Notes: generated by a model not told the origin, from the letters alone. A stretch of 64,000 nt of DNA from Streptomyces sp. Y2F8-2 (GCF_014905555.1 NZ_BNGS01000003.1:868001-932000), one strand, 5' to 3'. Positions 30,967-39,350 are shown, numbered from the stretch's first letter. Translations and numbers: made by a program.

Positions 30967-31009
30967 AGAATAGAAAGGTCTGGACCATAGGTCAATAGGT
31001 CTGGACCAC
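30967..31009 (-). promoter_or_regulatory. chi promoter with paired operator repeats (DasR/ChiR-type)
   Basis: On the chiC strand TTGACC (30990-30995) and TATTCT (30967-30972) are spaced by exactly 17 bases. Two direct copies of TGGTCCAGACCT occupy 30976-30987 and 30997-31008, 21 bp apart, one inside the promoter spacer and one just upstream of -35. Such 12-bp repeats are the hallmark of Streptomyces chitinase promoters (consensus TGGTCTAGACCA-like). They mediate chitin induction, glucose repression and binding of the GlcNAc regulator DasR. Confidence 0.88.
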
Positions 31010-31025
31010 TGCGCCGGTCCCGGTG

Positions 31026-31667
31026 TCAGATCCCCAACTGCTGCGCCAGGACCGCCGCTTGAACCCGGCTGCGCAGCCCCAGCTTTCCGAGGAGACGGCT
31101 GACGTGGGTCTTCACGGTGGCCTCGGCCATGTCCAGGCGCCTCGCCGTCTCGGCGTTGGACAGCCCCTCACCGAGGCATGACAGCACCTCGCGCTCGCGC
31201 CGGGTGAGGGCGTCGAGGACGGCCGGATCGGTCTTGGGCTCCTGTGCCGACCCCGCGGCGAACTCCGCGATCAGCCGCCGTGTCACCGCGGGAGCGATCA
31301 GCCCCTCGCCGCGCGCCACCGTCCGCACGGCCTCGATGAGGTCCTTCGCCTCCGTGTTCTTCAGCAGGAAGCCGGCCGCGCCGGCCCGCAGCGCGCCGAA
31401 GACGTACTCGTCCAGGTCGAAGGTGGTCAGGACGAGAACGTCGGCGAGCCCCTCCTGGACGACCTGCCGGGTCGCCGACACCCCGTCCAGCTTGGGCATC
31501 TGAATGTCCATCAACACGAGATCCGGCCGCAGCGCCAGGGCGAGCGCCACCGCCTGCTCGCCGTCCGCGGCCTCCCCGACCACGTCGATGTCGGGTGCGC
31601 TGCGCAGGATGAGCACCAGCCCGGCGCGGACGGCGGACTGGTCCTCGGCGACGAGGACGCGGATCAT
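31026..31667 (-). CDS. chiR: NarL/FixJ-family response regulator of chitinase expression
   Basis: The 213-residue protein has a receiver domain (Asp8/Glu9 acidic pair, phospho-acceptor Asp54, Lys in FLLKN) and a C-terminal LuxR helix-turn-helix (LTRREREVLSCLGEGLSNAETARRL, ATVKTHVSRLLGKL). It overlaps the stop of the kinase by four bases (ATGA). It lies immediately upstream of chiC in the same direction. The ChiS/ChiR pair is known to act on chiC in S. coelicolor, and naming here follows that arrangement. Confidence 0.9.
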   Translation of the reverse strand: MIRVLVAEDQSAVRAGLVLILRSAPDIDVVGEAADGEQAVALALALRPDLVLMDIQMPKLDGVSATRQVVQEGLADVLVLTTFDLDEYVFGALRAGAAGFLLKNTEAKDLIEAVRTVARGEGLIAPAVTRRLIAEFAAGSAQEPKTDPAVLDALTRREREVLSCLGEGLSNAETARRLDMAEATVKTHVSRLLGKLGLRSRVQAAVLAQQLGI

Positions 31668-32836
31668 GCGGGGTCTCCTTCGGTCAGGGGAAGAGTGGCG
31701 CGTACGGTCCACCAGGGGCCGTCGGGACCGGCCGCGAAGGTGCCGCCCAGCAGTGCGATCCGCTCCCGCATCCCGGTGAGCCCGGTGCCGGAACCTGGGG
31801 CGCGCGGGCCGTCCCGGTCGCCGTAGGGGCTGGTCACGCGTATGTCGAGGAGGCCGTCGCGCTGGGCCAGACGCACGGTGACCCGGCCGGGATCGGCGTG
31901 CTTGAGCGCATTGGTCAGCGACTCCTGGACGATCCGGTACGCGGCCAGCTCCACGGGCGCAGGGACCTTCTCGTACCCGGCGTCGAGCGTGACGTCGAGT
32001 CCGTTGGCGCGGGCGCTGCCGACCAGGGCGGCGAGCCCGTCCAAGGTGGGGGTGGCGGTGGGATCGCGCTCGGCGCCCCCGTCGCGCAGGATGCCGATCA
32101 GCCGCCGCATCTCCTCCAGCCCTGCCACGCTGTTCTCGCGGATGACGGCGAGGGCCTCCCGGGAGGTCGCCGGGTCGTCGAGGGAGAGCGCGGCGGTGGA
32201 GTGGATGGCGATCGCGGACAGGTGGTTGGCGACCATGTCGTGCAACTCCCGGGCCACCCGCGCACGTTCGGCGGTCACCGCCTGGGAGCGGTCCATCTCG
32301 GCGAGCAGGGCCGTCTGTTCGGCACGCAGGCGGGCCGCCTCGGCGGCGTCGCGGTGGTTGCGGACGACCCACCCGGTGCTGGCGGGCGCGAGGGCGATCA
32401 CGCCGACACCGACGCCGATCAGCAGGGTCTGGGGGACGCGCCAGACGGCGAGGGGGACAAGAGCACTGGCGACGGTGAGGAGCCCCGTGACCCACGGCAG
32501 GCGACGGGCGGACGCGGGGGTGCCGTAGAGGACGGCCGCGTACATCAGGTCCGTGAACATCACGACGGTGACCAGGTTGCCCCTGGTCACCGTGTCGGCG
32601 ACCAGGGCGGCGGTGCCGATCAGCAGGGCCGCCTTGGGCCGGGTACGGCGCAGCAGCTCGCAGCCGGCGGTGACGACGAGCGGCACGAGCAGCGCCCAGC
32701 GGGCGGGCCAGAGCACGACTGCTTCCCGGGGCCCCCGGGGACTGAGCCCGATGCCCCACAGCAGCAGACCCCCGAGCAGCCCGCCCACCGCGATGCGCAT
32801 GTCGTCTCGGTGCGGTCGGGGCAGGCGTACGGGCAT
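31664..32836 (-). CDS. chiS: sensor histidine kinase (HisKA_3 type), partner of ChiR
   Basis: A 390-residue kinase whose first 160 residues form several membrane helices with little extracytoplasmic sequence. Then come the HisKA_3 dimerisation/phospho-acceptor helix (RVARELHDMVANHLSAIAIH) and an HATPase_c domain (YRIVQESLTNALKHA, GTGLTGMRERIALLGG). The sensing region therefore lies in the membrane; how it detects chitin breakdown products is not evident. Starts at 32836 and 32800 are both possible, with weak ribosome-binding sites. It is divergent from the second two-component system at 33 kb. Confidence 0.88.
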   Translation of the reverse strand: MPVRLPRPHRDDMRIAVGGLLGGLLLWGIGLSPRGPREAVVLWPARWALLVPLVVTAGCELLRRTRPKAALLIGTAALVADTVTRGNLVTVVMFTDLMYAAVLYGTPASARRLPWVTGLLTVASALVPLAVWRVPQTLLIGVGVGVIALAPASTGWVVRNHRDAAEAARLRAEQTALLAEMDRSQAVTAERARVARELHDMVANHLSAIAIHSTAALSLDDPATSREALAVIRENSVAGLEEMRRLIGILRDGGAERDPTATPTLDGLAALVGSARANGLDVTLDAGYEKVPAPVELAAYRIVQESLTNALKHADPGRVTVRLAQRDGLLDIRVTSPYGDRDGPRAPGSGTGLTGMRERIALLGGTFAAGPDGPWWTVRATLPLTEGDPA

Positions 32837-33020
32837 GGGTCCATCCAACAGGGGCCGGAAGCCACCCGTGTAGTGCCCCGGAACGGTCCCGGACTGCATC
32901 TTTCGATGTACGGCGACCTCGTCACGTCGACTCCGAAGCCGGCACAGCCCGGACACCGCTGCCACCGGTCCGACGCCGCGCCGTACGCTGACCCGGCGAC
33001 AGGCGGTGCAGGGAGGGTGT

Positions 33021-33710
33021 ATGAGCGACGCGGTCGGGGCGGTACTGGTCGTGGACGACGACGCGGCCATCCGTCGCTCGCTGGAGCGCGGCCTCAGGCT
33101 CAGCGGGTTCCGGGTGCGGACCGCCGAGGGCGGGGCCGAGGCGCTCGCCGTCATCCGGGACGCACCGCCCGACGTGCTCGTCCTCGATGTGTCGATGCCG
33201 GGTATGAGCGGCATCGAGGTGTGCACCCGGCTCCGCGACGACGGCCAGGACCTGCCCGTCCTCATGCTCTCCGCACTGGACGAGACCGCCGACCGCATAG
33301 CCGGCCTCCAGGCGGGCGGCGACGACTACCTCGTCAAACCCTTTGCCCTGCAGGAACTCGTCCTCAGGCTGCGCGCCCTGCTGCGCCGCCGCCCGCCCGC
33401 CGACCGGGACGTGCTGCGCGTGGCCGGCCTGGTGATCGACCCGGCGGCCCGCACCGCCCACCGCGACGGCCGCCCACTGGAGCTGACGCGGCGCGAGTTC
33501 GAACTCCTCGAGGTGCTCGCCCGCAACGTCGGCCTCGTCCTCACCCGCGACCAGCTCCTGGAACGCGTATGGGGCTACGACTTCGACGTCCGCACCGACG
33601 CCGTCGACACCTTCGTCAGCTATCTGCGGCGCAAGCTGGAGGCACAGGGGCGGCCACGGCTGATCCACACCGTGCGCGGCGTGGGCTTCGTCCTGAGGGA
33701 ACAGCCGTGA
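33021..33710 (+). CDS. OmpR/PhoB-family response regulator
   Basis: The 229 residues comprise a receiver domain (VVDDD, phospho-acceptor Asp56 in VLDVSMPGMSG, Lys in YLVKPF) and a winged-helix DNA-binding domain (ELTRREFELLEVLARN, LERVWGYDFDVRTDAVDTFVSYLRRKLE). ATG 33021 is chosen with AGGGAGG five bases upstream; GTG 33006 is in frame but worse. GTGA overlap couples it to the kinase. The regulon is unknown; the nearby exported proteins are candidate targets. Confidence 0.9.
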   Translation: MSDAVGAVLVVDDDAAIRRSLERGLRLSGFRVRTAEGGAEALAVIRDAPPDVLVLDVSMPGMSGIEVCTRLRDDGQDLPVLMLSALDETADRIAGLQAGGDDYLVKPFALQELVLRLRALLRRRPPADRDVLRVAGLVIDPAARTAHRDGRPLELTRREFELLEVLARNVGLVLTRDQLLERVWGYDFDVRTDAVDTFVSYLRRKLEAQGRPRLIHTVRGVGFVLREQP

Positions 33711-35170
33711 GACTGTCCACCCGCATCGGACTCGCCGTGGGACTCACCGTCCCGCTCCTCGTGCTGGCCTCCGGCTGGCTGCTGCTGCGCCTGGTCGCCC
33801 GCGACCTGCACCAGGAGGAGGACCGCCATCTGCGCAGCCGGGCCGCCGCCGTCGCCCCGGACGCACGCTCCCTGCTGCGCGCGGCCGCCGCGGGCCGGCC
33901 CAAGGCGGCCGACACCCGGGAACGCCGGCTCTACACCGCCGCCCTCGACGTCGGCGTACGCGTCGTCGGACCGGACGCCACCTTCAGCGGCGGGCCCCAG
34001 CCCGCCACCTCGGTCGCCCTGCCGGCCGAGGCCACCGCGCCGGTCACCGTCCGGGACGCCGGCCGCAGCTGGCGGGCCCTGTCCCAGCCGATCGAGGGCC
34101 CCCAGGTCTCCGGCACCCTGTGGGTCTTCCAGCCCGACACCGCCGACCGCGCCCAACTCCGCCTCGTCCGGCGCCGCGTCGTCATGACCGCGCTGCTCGC
34201 CGCGCCCCTGTCCGGCCTGCTCGCCTGGGGCCTCGCCACCGGCGCCACCGGCCCGCTGCGCCGCCTCGGCCGCCGTACCGCGGGCCTCGACCCCCGCACC
34301 AGCACCACCCGGCTGCGCCACGAGCCGACCGGCGTGAAGGAGGTCGACGAACTAGCGGCCACCCTGCGCACCGTCCTCGCCCGCTACGACGAACAGGCCG
34401 CCCGCACCGCCGAGGCCCTGGACACCGCCCGCTCCTTCTCCGCCGCCGCCTCCCATGAACTGCGCACCCCGCTGATGAGCATGGGCACCAACCTCGACAT
34501 CCTCGCCGACCACCCCGACCTGCCCGAGCCGGACCGCACGGAAGTCCTCACCGACCTGCGCCGCGAACACGCCCGGCTGCTCGGACTGCTGGTGATGCTG
34601 CGCCAGCTGGGGCGCGGAGACCTGGTGGAGGCGGAGGCGTTCCGCGCGGTCGACGTGCCGGAGGCAGCGGATGCGGCGGTCGCCGAGGCCCGGCGCCGCG
34701 CCCCGGACGCCCGCATCACGTCGAGCGCGCAGCCGGGGCTCACCGTGCACGGCTGGGAGCCCGGACTGCGGCTGCTGCTCGACAACCTGCTCGCCAACGC
34801 GCTGGCCCACGGACGGGACGGGCAGGGCAGGGCGGCCGTGACGGTCGGCGTACGGGAAGACGGCCAGGAGGTCGTGATCACGGTCGACGACCACGGGCCG
34901 GGGGTCCCGCCCGAGGCCCGCGCCCGGATCTTCGAACGGTTCCAGCGGGGGCCGGACAGTACGGGCTCCGGGCTCGGCCTCACCCTGGTCGCGCAGCAGG
35001 CGGCGCTGCACCGGGGGAACGTCACGGTGACGGACGGCCCGGACGGGGCGGGGGCGCGCTTCGAGGTACGGCTGCCCAGGGCGGGCGGGGCGCTGCCCGC
35101 ACGGCGGGACTGGCTGATCGGTGCAGCAGGGGCAAACCGGTCACAGAGTTCCCACAAAGACGGCTCCTAG
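33707..35170 (+). CDS. HAMP-containing sensor histidine kinase
   Basis: A 487-residue class I kinase. There is one membrane helix at about 8-30, an extracytoplasmic sensor of about 120 residues, a second helix at about 157-178, a HAMP linker, the HisKA box with phospho-His in SAAASHELRTPL, and HATPase motifs (LLDNLLANALAHG, DDHGPGVPPEAR, GSGLGLTLV). It starts at GTG 33707 overlapping the regulator stop. The two exported small proteins that follow are probably in the same unit. Confidence 0.9.
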   Translation: MRLSTRIGLAVGLTVPLLVLASGWLLLRLVARDLHQEEDRHLRSRAAAVAPDARSLLRAAAAGRPKAADTRERRLYTAALDVGVRVVGPDATFSGGPQPATSVALPAEATAPVTVRDAGRSWRALSQPIEGPQVSGTLWVFQPDTADRAQLRLVRRRVVMTALLAAPLSGLLAWGLATGATGPLRRLGRRTAGLDPRTSTTRLRHEPTGVKEVDELAATLRTVLARYDEQAARTAEALDTARSFSAAASHELRTPLMSMGTNLDILADHPDLPEPDRTEVLTDLRREHARLLGLLVMLRQLGRGDLVEAEAFRAVDVPEAADAAVAEARRRAPDARITSSAQPGLTVHGWEPGLRLLLDNLLANALAHGRDGQGRAAVTVGVREDGQEVVITVDDHGPGVPPEARARIFERFQRGPDSTGSGLGLTLVAQQAALHRGNVTVTDGPDGAGARFEVRLPRAGGALPARRDWLIGAAGANRSQSSHKDGS

Positions 35171-35219
35171 CCTCCGCGGCATCGGACGGACGACGGGCCG
35201 TCCGGGAACGGAGGAGGAC

Positions 35220-35645
35220 ATGGACGTACGACGGCGACGGCGCACCCTGCTCGCGGGTCTGGCCACGGCCGTGCTGCTGGTGAGCGGGACCGGGGCGGCC
35301 GCGGCGGAGACGTCACCCACGCCCGCGTCTTCGCACACGGCCAAGGCGGCGCCCAAGGGCGACGGGGCGAAGGCGCTGTGCAAGCGGGTGCCGAAGATCG
35401 ACCGGCGCATCGACCGCGCGCTGAAGCGGCTGCAGGGCGGAGCGGGCGTCAAGGGCTCCGTCGCCCGGCTGCAGCAGCGCGTGGACAACGCGAAGAAGGC
35501 GGGCCACGAGGAGATCGCGACCTATCTCCAGGACCGGCTCACCTTCCGCAAGTCGCTGGTGACCACGCTGCAGCAGCGGCAGAAGGACCTGGCCGGGGTC
35601 AAGACGTGGTGCGCGGACAACGACGACGGCAAGGCGGCGAGCTGA
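35220..35645 (+). CDS. small exported helical protein
   Basis: A 141-residue protein with a signal peptide (RRRRRTLLAGLATAVLLVSGTGAAAAE, cleavage near residue 29) and a mature part of charged amphipathic helices with two cysteines (about Cys57 and Cys132) likely joined by a disulfide. ATG 35220 follows GGAGGA closely. No known family is recognised. Position after the kinase and overlap (TGATG) with a lipoprotein gene suggest a periphery-sensing module. Confidence 0.75.
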   Translation: MDVRRRRRTLLAGLATAVLLVSGTGAAAAETSPTPASSHTAKAAPKGDGAKALCKRVPKIDRRIDRALKRLQGGAGVKGSVARLQQRVDNAKKAGHEEIATYLQDRLTFRKSLVTTLQQRQKDLAGVKTWCADNDDGKAAS

Positions 35646-35878
35646 TGCGTCCCGGGCTGCGGGCGGCCGCCCCCGTGGTGGCCCTCCTCGTCGGCCTCAC
35701 CGCGGGCTGCGCCCCGGACCACGGGACGGCGGCCACGCCGGTGTCGTCCGGTGGCCCGTCAGCGACGCCGTCCGCGGCCCCGTCCGGGGTGGCGGACATG
35801 CAGAAGAAGGTGGCCGCCGCGGAGTCCGCGCTCGCGCAGGCGGACCGGGACGCGGCCCAGGACGGCACCGGCCGCTGA
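35645..35878 (+). CDS. small lipoprotein
   Basis: A 77-residue product with a lipoprotein signal and lipobox LTAGC (Cys near residue 22). A Ser/Thr/Pro/Ala linker and a short coiled-coil helix (ADMQKKVAAAESALAQADRDAA) follow, much like a Braun-type or Lpp-like anchor. It shares one base with the previous stop codon. Function unknown. Confidence 0.7.
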   Translation: MRPGLRAAAPVVALLVGLTAGCAPDHGTAATPVSSGGPSATPSAAPSGVADMQKKVAAAESALAQADRDAAQDGTGR

Positions 35879-35887
35879 CCGGGCCGG

Positions 35888-35937
35888 GGAGCGCGCCCCG
35901 TGGCTCAGCGCCGGGAGCGCGCCCCGTGGCTCAGCGC
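35888..35937. repeat. 26-bp tandem duplication at the 3' end of the adenosyltransferase gene
   Basis: GGAGCGCGCCCCGTGGCTCAGC occurs at 35888 and again 26 bases later. The second copy contains the stop codon of the minus-strand gene. It looks like a recent slippage duplication. Confidence 0.7.
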
Positions 35938-36503
35938 TCCCCGCCCGGCACCCACAGCACGTCCCCGGTCTCCTTGTTCGCGTACCGGGCGAGAATGAAC
36001 AGCAGGTCCGAGAGCCGGTTGAGATACGTGGCCGTCAGGGGGTTCATCACCTCGCCGTGGACCTCCAGCGCGGCCCACGTGGAGCGCTCGGCACGTCGTA
36101 CGACCGTGCACGCCTGGTGCAGCAGGGCCGCGCCGGGGGTCCCGCCGGGCAGGATGAACGAGCGCAGCTTCTCCAGGTCGGCCAGGAAACGGTCGCAGTC
36201 CGCCTCCAGCCGGTCGATGTAGAACTGCTCGACCCTCAGCGGCGCGAACTCGGGGTTCTCGGCCACCGGCGTCGACAGGTCCGCGCCCACGTCGAACAGG
36301 TCGTTCTGCACGCGGGTGAGGACCTTGACGACCTCCTCGTCGAGGCCGCCCAGTGCGATCGCGGTGCCGATCACCGCGTTCGCCTCGTTGGCGTCCGCGT
36401 ACGCGGCGATCCGCAGGTCGGTCTTCGGCACCCTGCTCATGTCCCCGAGGTGCGTCGTGCCCTTGTCGCCGGTCCGCGTGTAGATGCGCGTGAGATTGAC
36501 CAT
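35931..36503 (-). CDS. cob(I)yrinic acid a,c-diamide / cob(I)alamin adenosyltransferase, PduO type
   Basis: Transfers the 5'-deoxyadenosyl group from ATP to cob(I)alamin, making coenzyme B12. The 190-residue protein has the N-terminal ATP motif YTRTGDKGTTHLG, the Arg-rich VVRRAERSTW helix, and LNRLSDLLFILARYAN. It is the PduO, not CobA or EutT, family. The product is the cofactor required by the isobutyryl/methylmalonyl-CoA mutase system whose parts lie at 52-64 kb. A conserved start MVNLTRIYTRTGD is used. Confidence 0.93.
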   Translation of the reverse strand: MVNLTRIYTRTGDKGTTHLGDMSRVPKTDLRIAAYADANEANAVIGTAIALGGLDEEVVKVLTRVQNDLFDVGADLSTPVAENPEFAPLRVEQFYIDRLEADCDRFLADLEKLRSFILPGGTPGAALLHQACTVVRRAERSTWAALEVHGEVMNPLTATYLNRLSDLLFILARYANKETGDVLWVPGGER

Positions 36504-36516
36504 GCGACCAGCGTAG

Positions 36517-36603
36517 TTACGCCCCGGCCGTCCGGAACACCCGTGTGCCCACCGTCACGGCGAGCGCCGCGAAGCCGACGGCGACGAGAACGCCGTAGAG
36601 CAT
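36517..36603 (-). pseudogene. C-terminal remnant of (or minimal) membrane protein
   Basis: A 28-residue reading frame MLYGVLVAVGFAALAVTVGTRVF... forms one membrane helix and ends six codons later. In-frame sequence upstream (about 36604-36660) still looks protein-like (YVGQYTSAH) but then enters the transposase remnant. This suggests a small membrane-protein gene truncated by insertion. Alternatively it is a genuine single-helix protein starting at 36603. Confidence 0.4.
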
Positions 36604-36689
36604 GTGCGCGCTCGTGTACTGGCCGACGTAGGCGTGGCGCACCGCGTCCACCTCTCTTTCCAGGCGGGCGCCGTTGTGTCGGTCACCCT

Positions 36690-37245
36690 CGCGGGTGATC
36701 TCGAGCAGTGCCGTCAGCTGACCGAGGCCCGGCGGGAGAGCGAGTGGCTGGGCTCTGGGAACGCGGACGTGCCGCAACAGGCACTGAAGGACTTCGCCAG
36801 GGCCAAGAGCGCCACGTTCATGTCGGGGTTCGGTGAGCCGACCTGGCGCAAGAAGTTCCGGCATGAGGGCTTCCGGGGCATTGGCACCGACCGCGTACCG
36901 GAGTGCAACGCAGACGGGTCGCCGAAGCTGAACGCGAAGACCGGCAAGCAGGTCATGGGCCGGTCGGTAGTCGTGCAGAGGCTCAACCGGCGGTGGGCTC
37001 AGGTCAAGGTGCCCGGCTGCGGCTGGGTCCGGTTCCGCCTCAGCGCCAAGGGCAAGGGCGCACAGCTGCCCGACGCGAAGACGTTCCGGGTCACCTTCCG
37101 CAACGGGCAGTGGCACATTGCGTTCGCAGTCATCCCTGAGCCGACCCCGGCGCCCGGCATGACCCGTTCCGCGAAGGGAACCGTGGACCTCAACCCAACC
37201 GGGTTGGAATCCCCCTCTTCCAAGAGGGGGGAGGATGTCAACAGA
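36690..37245 (+). mobile_element. IS200/IS605-family TnpB remnant with right-end hairpins
   Basis: The frame open from 36604 to 37248 encodes the N-terminal half of an IS605 OrfB/TnpB protein. QQALKDFARAKSA, GEPTWRKKFRHEGFRG and VQVPGCGWVRFRLS-like segments match the helix-turn-helix and beta-barrel (WED-like) parts. The first tens of residues and the entire RuvC nuclease domain with its Asp/Glu/Asp triad are missing. The frame then jumps into the element's right end, where two hairpins (CCAACC/GGTTGG at 37195-37207 and a 9-bp stem at 37211-37230) resemble the 3' end that carries the omega-RNA scaffold. It is an internal-deletion relic and cannot transpose or cut by itself. Confidence 0.75.
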
Positions 37246-37325
37246 TAGCGGAACGGGGACGACAAGGGTCAGGCGGCTGACCGGAGTCACCCCGCGTCCG
37301 CTCCACCATCCGCTGAGCGCTCTCC

Positions 37326-37619
37326 ATGGTTGGGCTCCCGCACTGCGCTCACGGCTGTGGGCATCAGCCAGGAGGGGCAGGCCAACCTGGAGCAGGCGCT
37401 GCGGGAGGAGACCGGCCCGGCCGAGGGCCATCCGCTGCACACCTGGTGGTGGGTCAGGTCGGCTGGATGTGCAGCACCGCCATGGCCGTCACCGGACGCG
37501 AGATGGTCAAGGGGCTCGATCCGCGCGAAGTGTCCCGTGAGGTCCTGGAACTTTTGGATGACATCGAGGAGCTGTTGAGCGAGAAGGTGCTCAAGTACGC
37601 CGTCCGTGCCCCGGAATGA
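37326..37619 (+). pseudogene. fragmented hypothetical gene downstream of the TnpB relic
   Basis: Two adjacent frames each look coding over part of their length. About 37340-37450 in the frame of 37330 gives RTALTAVGISQEGQANLEQALREETG. From about 37455 to 37619 the neighbouring frame gives a helical GREMVKGLDPREVSREVLELLDDIEELL segment ending in TGA. A frameshift near 37450 would join them. No family is recognised and there is no ribosome-binding site, so I regard it as a broken gene. Confidence 0.35.
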
Positions 37620-37741
37620 CCCGTGCCGGTGTGATGTCCGTCATCTGAGACGTGACGCGCGTTACTAACCGGTCACACCGGCCCTCACGAGCGCTAGTGT
37701 CCGCCCGAGAGGCATAGAAGGCGCGTCAGGGGAGTCGCACA

Positions 37742-38590
37742 GTGGCACGGAAGCTTGCCGTCATCGGGGCCGGACTCATGGGTTCTGGTATTGCCCAGGT
37801 ATCGGCCCAGGCCGGCTGGGACGTCGTCCTCAGGGACGTCACGGACGAGGCGCTGAACCGTGGCACGGACGCCATCAAGGCGTCGTACGACAAGTTCGTG
37901 AGCAAGGGCAAGCTGGAGGCGCAGGACGCCGACGCGGCGCTCGCCCGCATCACGGCGACCACCGACCTCGACGCCGCCGCCGACGCGGACGTCGTCATCG
38001 AGGCCGTCTTCGAGAAGCTCGAGGTCAAGCACGAGATCTTCCGGACGCTCGACAAGCTCGTACGCGAGGACGCCGTGCTCGCGTCCAACACCTCCGCCAT
38101 CCCGATCACCAAGATCGCGGCGGCCACCGAGCACCCGGAGCGCGTCGTCGGCGTGCACTTCTTCTCGCCGGTTCCGATGATGCAGCTCGTCGAACTCGTC
38201 CGCGGCTACAAGACGAGCGACGAAACCCTGGCCACCGCCCGCGAGTTCGCGGAGTCCGTCGGCAAGACCTGTATCGTCGTCAACCGCGACGTCGCCGGTT
38301 TCGTGACGACCCGTCTCATCTCGGCACTCGTCGTCGAGGCCACCAAGCTGTACGAATCGGGCGTGGCCACCGCCGAGGACATCGACCTCGCCTGCAAGCT
38401 GGGCTTCGGCCACGCCATGGGACCCCTGGCCACCGCCGACCTCACCGGCGTCGACATCCTGCTGCACGCCACCGGCAACATCTACACCGAGACCCAGGAC
38501 GAGAAGTTCGCTCCGCCCGAGCTGATGCGCCGGATGGTTGACGCGGGTGACATCGGCCGCAAGAGCGGGCAGGGCTTCTACACGTACTGA
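37742..38590 (+). CDS. 3-hydroxybutyryl-CoA dehydrogenase (3-hydroxyacyl-CoA dehydrogenase family)
   Basis: NAD(P)-dependent interconversion of acetoacetyl-CoA and 3-hydroxybutyryl-CoA. The 282-residue protein has the Rossmann GAGLMGSGIAQ at 8-18, the SNTSAIPI loop, catalytic His in VGVHFFSPVPMMQLVE, and Asn-Arg in VVNRDVAGF. Start GTG 37742 follows GGGGAG. The enzyme feeds the ethylmalonyl-CoA or butyryl-CoA routes in Streptomyces, so it is metabolically linked to the thiolase at 53 kb and icmA at 62 kb. Confidence 0.92.
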   Translation: MARKLAVIGAGLMGSGIAQVSAQAGWDVVLRDVTDEALNRGTDAIKASYDKFVSKGKLEAQDADAALARITATTDLDAAADADVVIEAVFEKLEVKHEIFRTLDKLVREDAVLASNTSAIPITKIAAATEHPERVVGVHFFSPVPMMQLVELVRGYKTSDETLATAREFAESVGKTCIVVNRDVAGFVTTRLISALVVEATKLYESGVATAEDIDLACKLGFGHAMGPLATADLTGVDILLHATGNIYTETQDEKFAPPELMRRMVDAGDIGRKSGQGFYTY

Positions 38591-38735
38591 CACCGCGGGC
38601 CCTCTCGGGGATCACCCTCCCGGGTGAATTCGGTATCGGTTCGCCAACGATCGGCAACCTGACCGCTCTCCAGGCAGTCAGACGTTGCACAACCACAACG
38701 CGGAGTAGACAGCGACGCACTCTCGGGGAGCGCAT

Positions 38736-39059
38736 ATGCACATCAGGGGCGACCACGCCGAGCTGGTCGTCGGGGGCCGCCTCGACGTCCACAGCGCGGC
38801 GGACGCCCGTACGGTCCTGCACTCGGCCGTCGACGACGGCGTCGGCGACCTGGTGCTCGACCTGTCCGAACTGGACTCCTGGGACGCCACTGGGCTCGGG
38901 GTGATCATGGGGGCCCACCGGCGGGCCGGGCGGTGCGGCCGACGGCTGGTGCTGCGTGGTGTACCGCCGCAGATGCAGCGCCTGCTGGTGGCCACCCGAC
39001 TGCACCGGATCCTGGCCATCGAGGGCGGCATCGGGGTGGAGTCACTGCCCCGGGTCTGA
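38736..39059 (+). CDS. STAS-domain anti-sigma factor antagonist
   Basis: A 107-residue single STAS domain related to SpoIIAA/RsbV. The phosphorylation segment reads LDSWDATGLGVIMG, so the Ser normally phosphorylated in SpoIIAA is Thr, which can still be a kinase target. ATG 38736 has GGGAG six bases upstream. No partner anti-sigma kinase or sigma gene is adjacent. It would release an unidentified sigma factor by binding its anti-sigma factor. Confidence 0.85.
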   Translation: MHIRGDHAELVVGGRLDVHSAADARTVLHSAVDDGVGDLVLDLSELDSWDATGLGVIMGAHRRAGRCGRRLVLRGVPPQMQRLLVATRLHRILAIEGGIGVESLPRV

Positions 39060-39350
39060 CCGGGCGGTGACCGGACGGCACGGGTTTCGCCGGCGCCAGG
39101 CGGGTGACCCGGAGACCGGCCCCCAGGGGTGAACGCCGACGAAACGTGCGTCGTGCGCAATCCTCACGAGACTGTGATGTCTCGGACGGCGCGGTACCCC
39201 GGCCTGTCGGAGATACTGACCGAAGGTTTAGGGTTCGGCTGCCCGCCGCCCTCAGGCCCTCGAGCGGGCACCGGACCAGAAGCGACAGCGCAGTGTGCGG
39301 CAAGGCCGGGAGGGGCTCAGGCACACGACGCTTTTGGGGGGCTTGGACCT
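39060..39350 (+). other. upstream region of the STAND-like ATPase gene
   Basis: The 291 bases have no convincing gene. An in-frame open stretch reaches back to 39129 (with an ATG at 39177), but its translation lacks the bias of the gene proper. AT-richer TACTGACCGAAGGTTTAGGG at about 39214-39233 could be promoter sequence. An alternative long start for the following gene cannot be excluded. Confidence 0.4.

Noticed and set aside
31898..33706. Long plus-strand upstream extension of the HAMP kinase frame
   Set aside because: It is antisense to chiS and overlaps the OmpR regulator in another frame; the kinase starts properly at GTG 33707.
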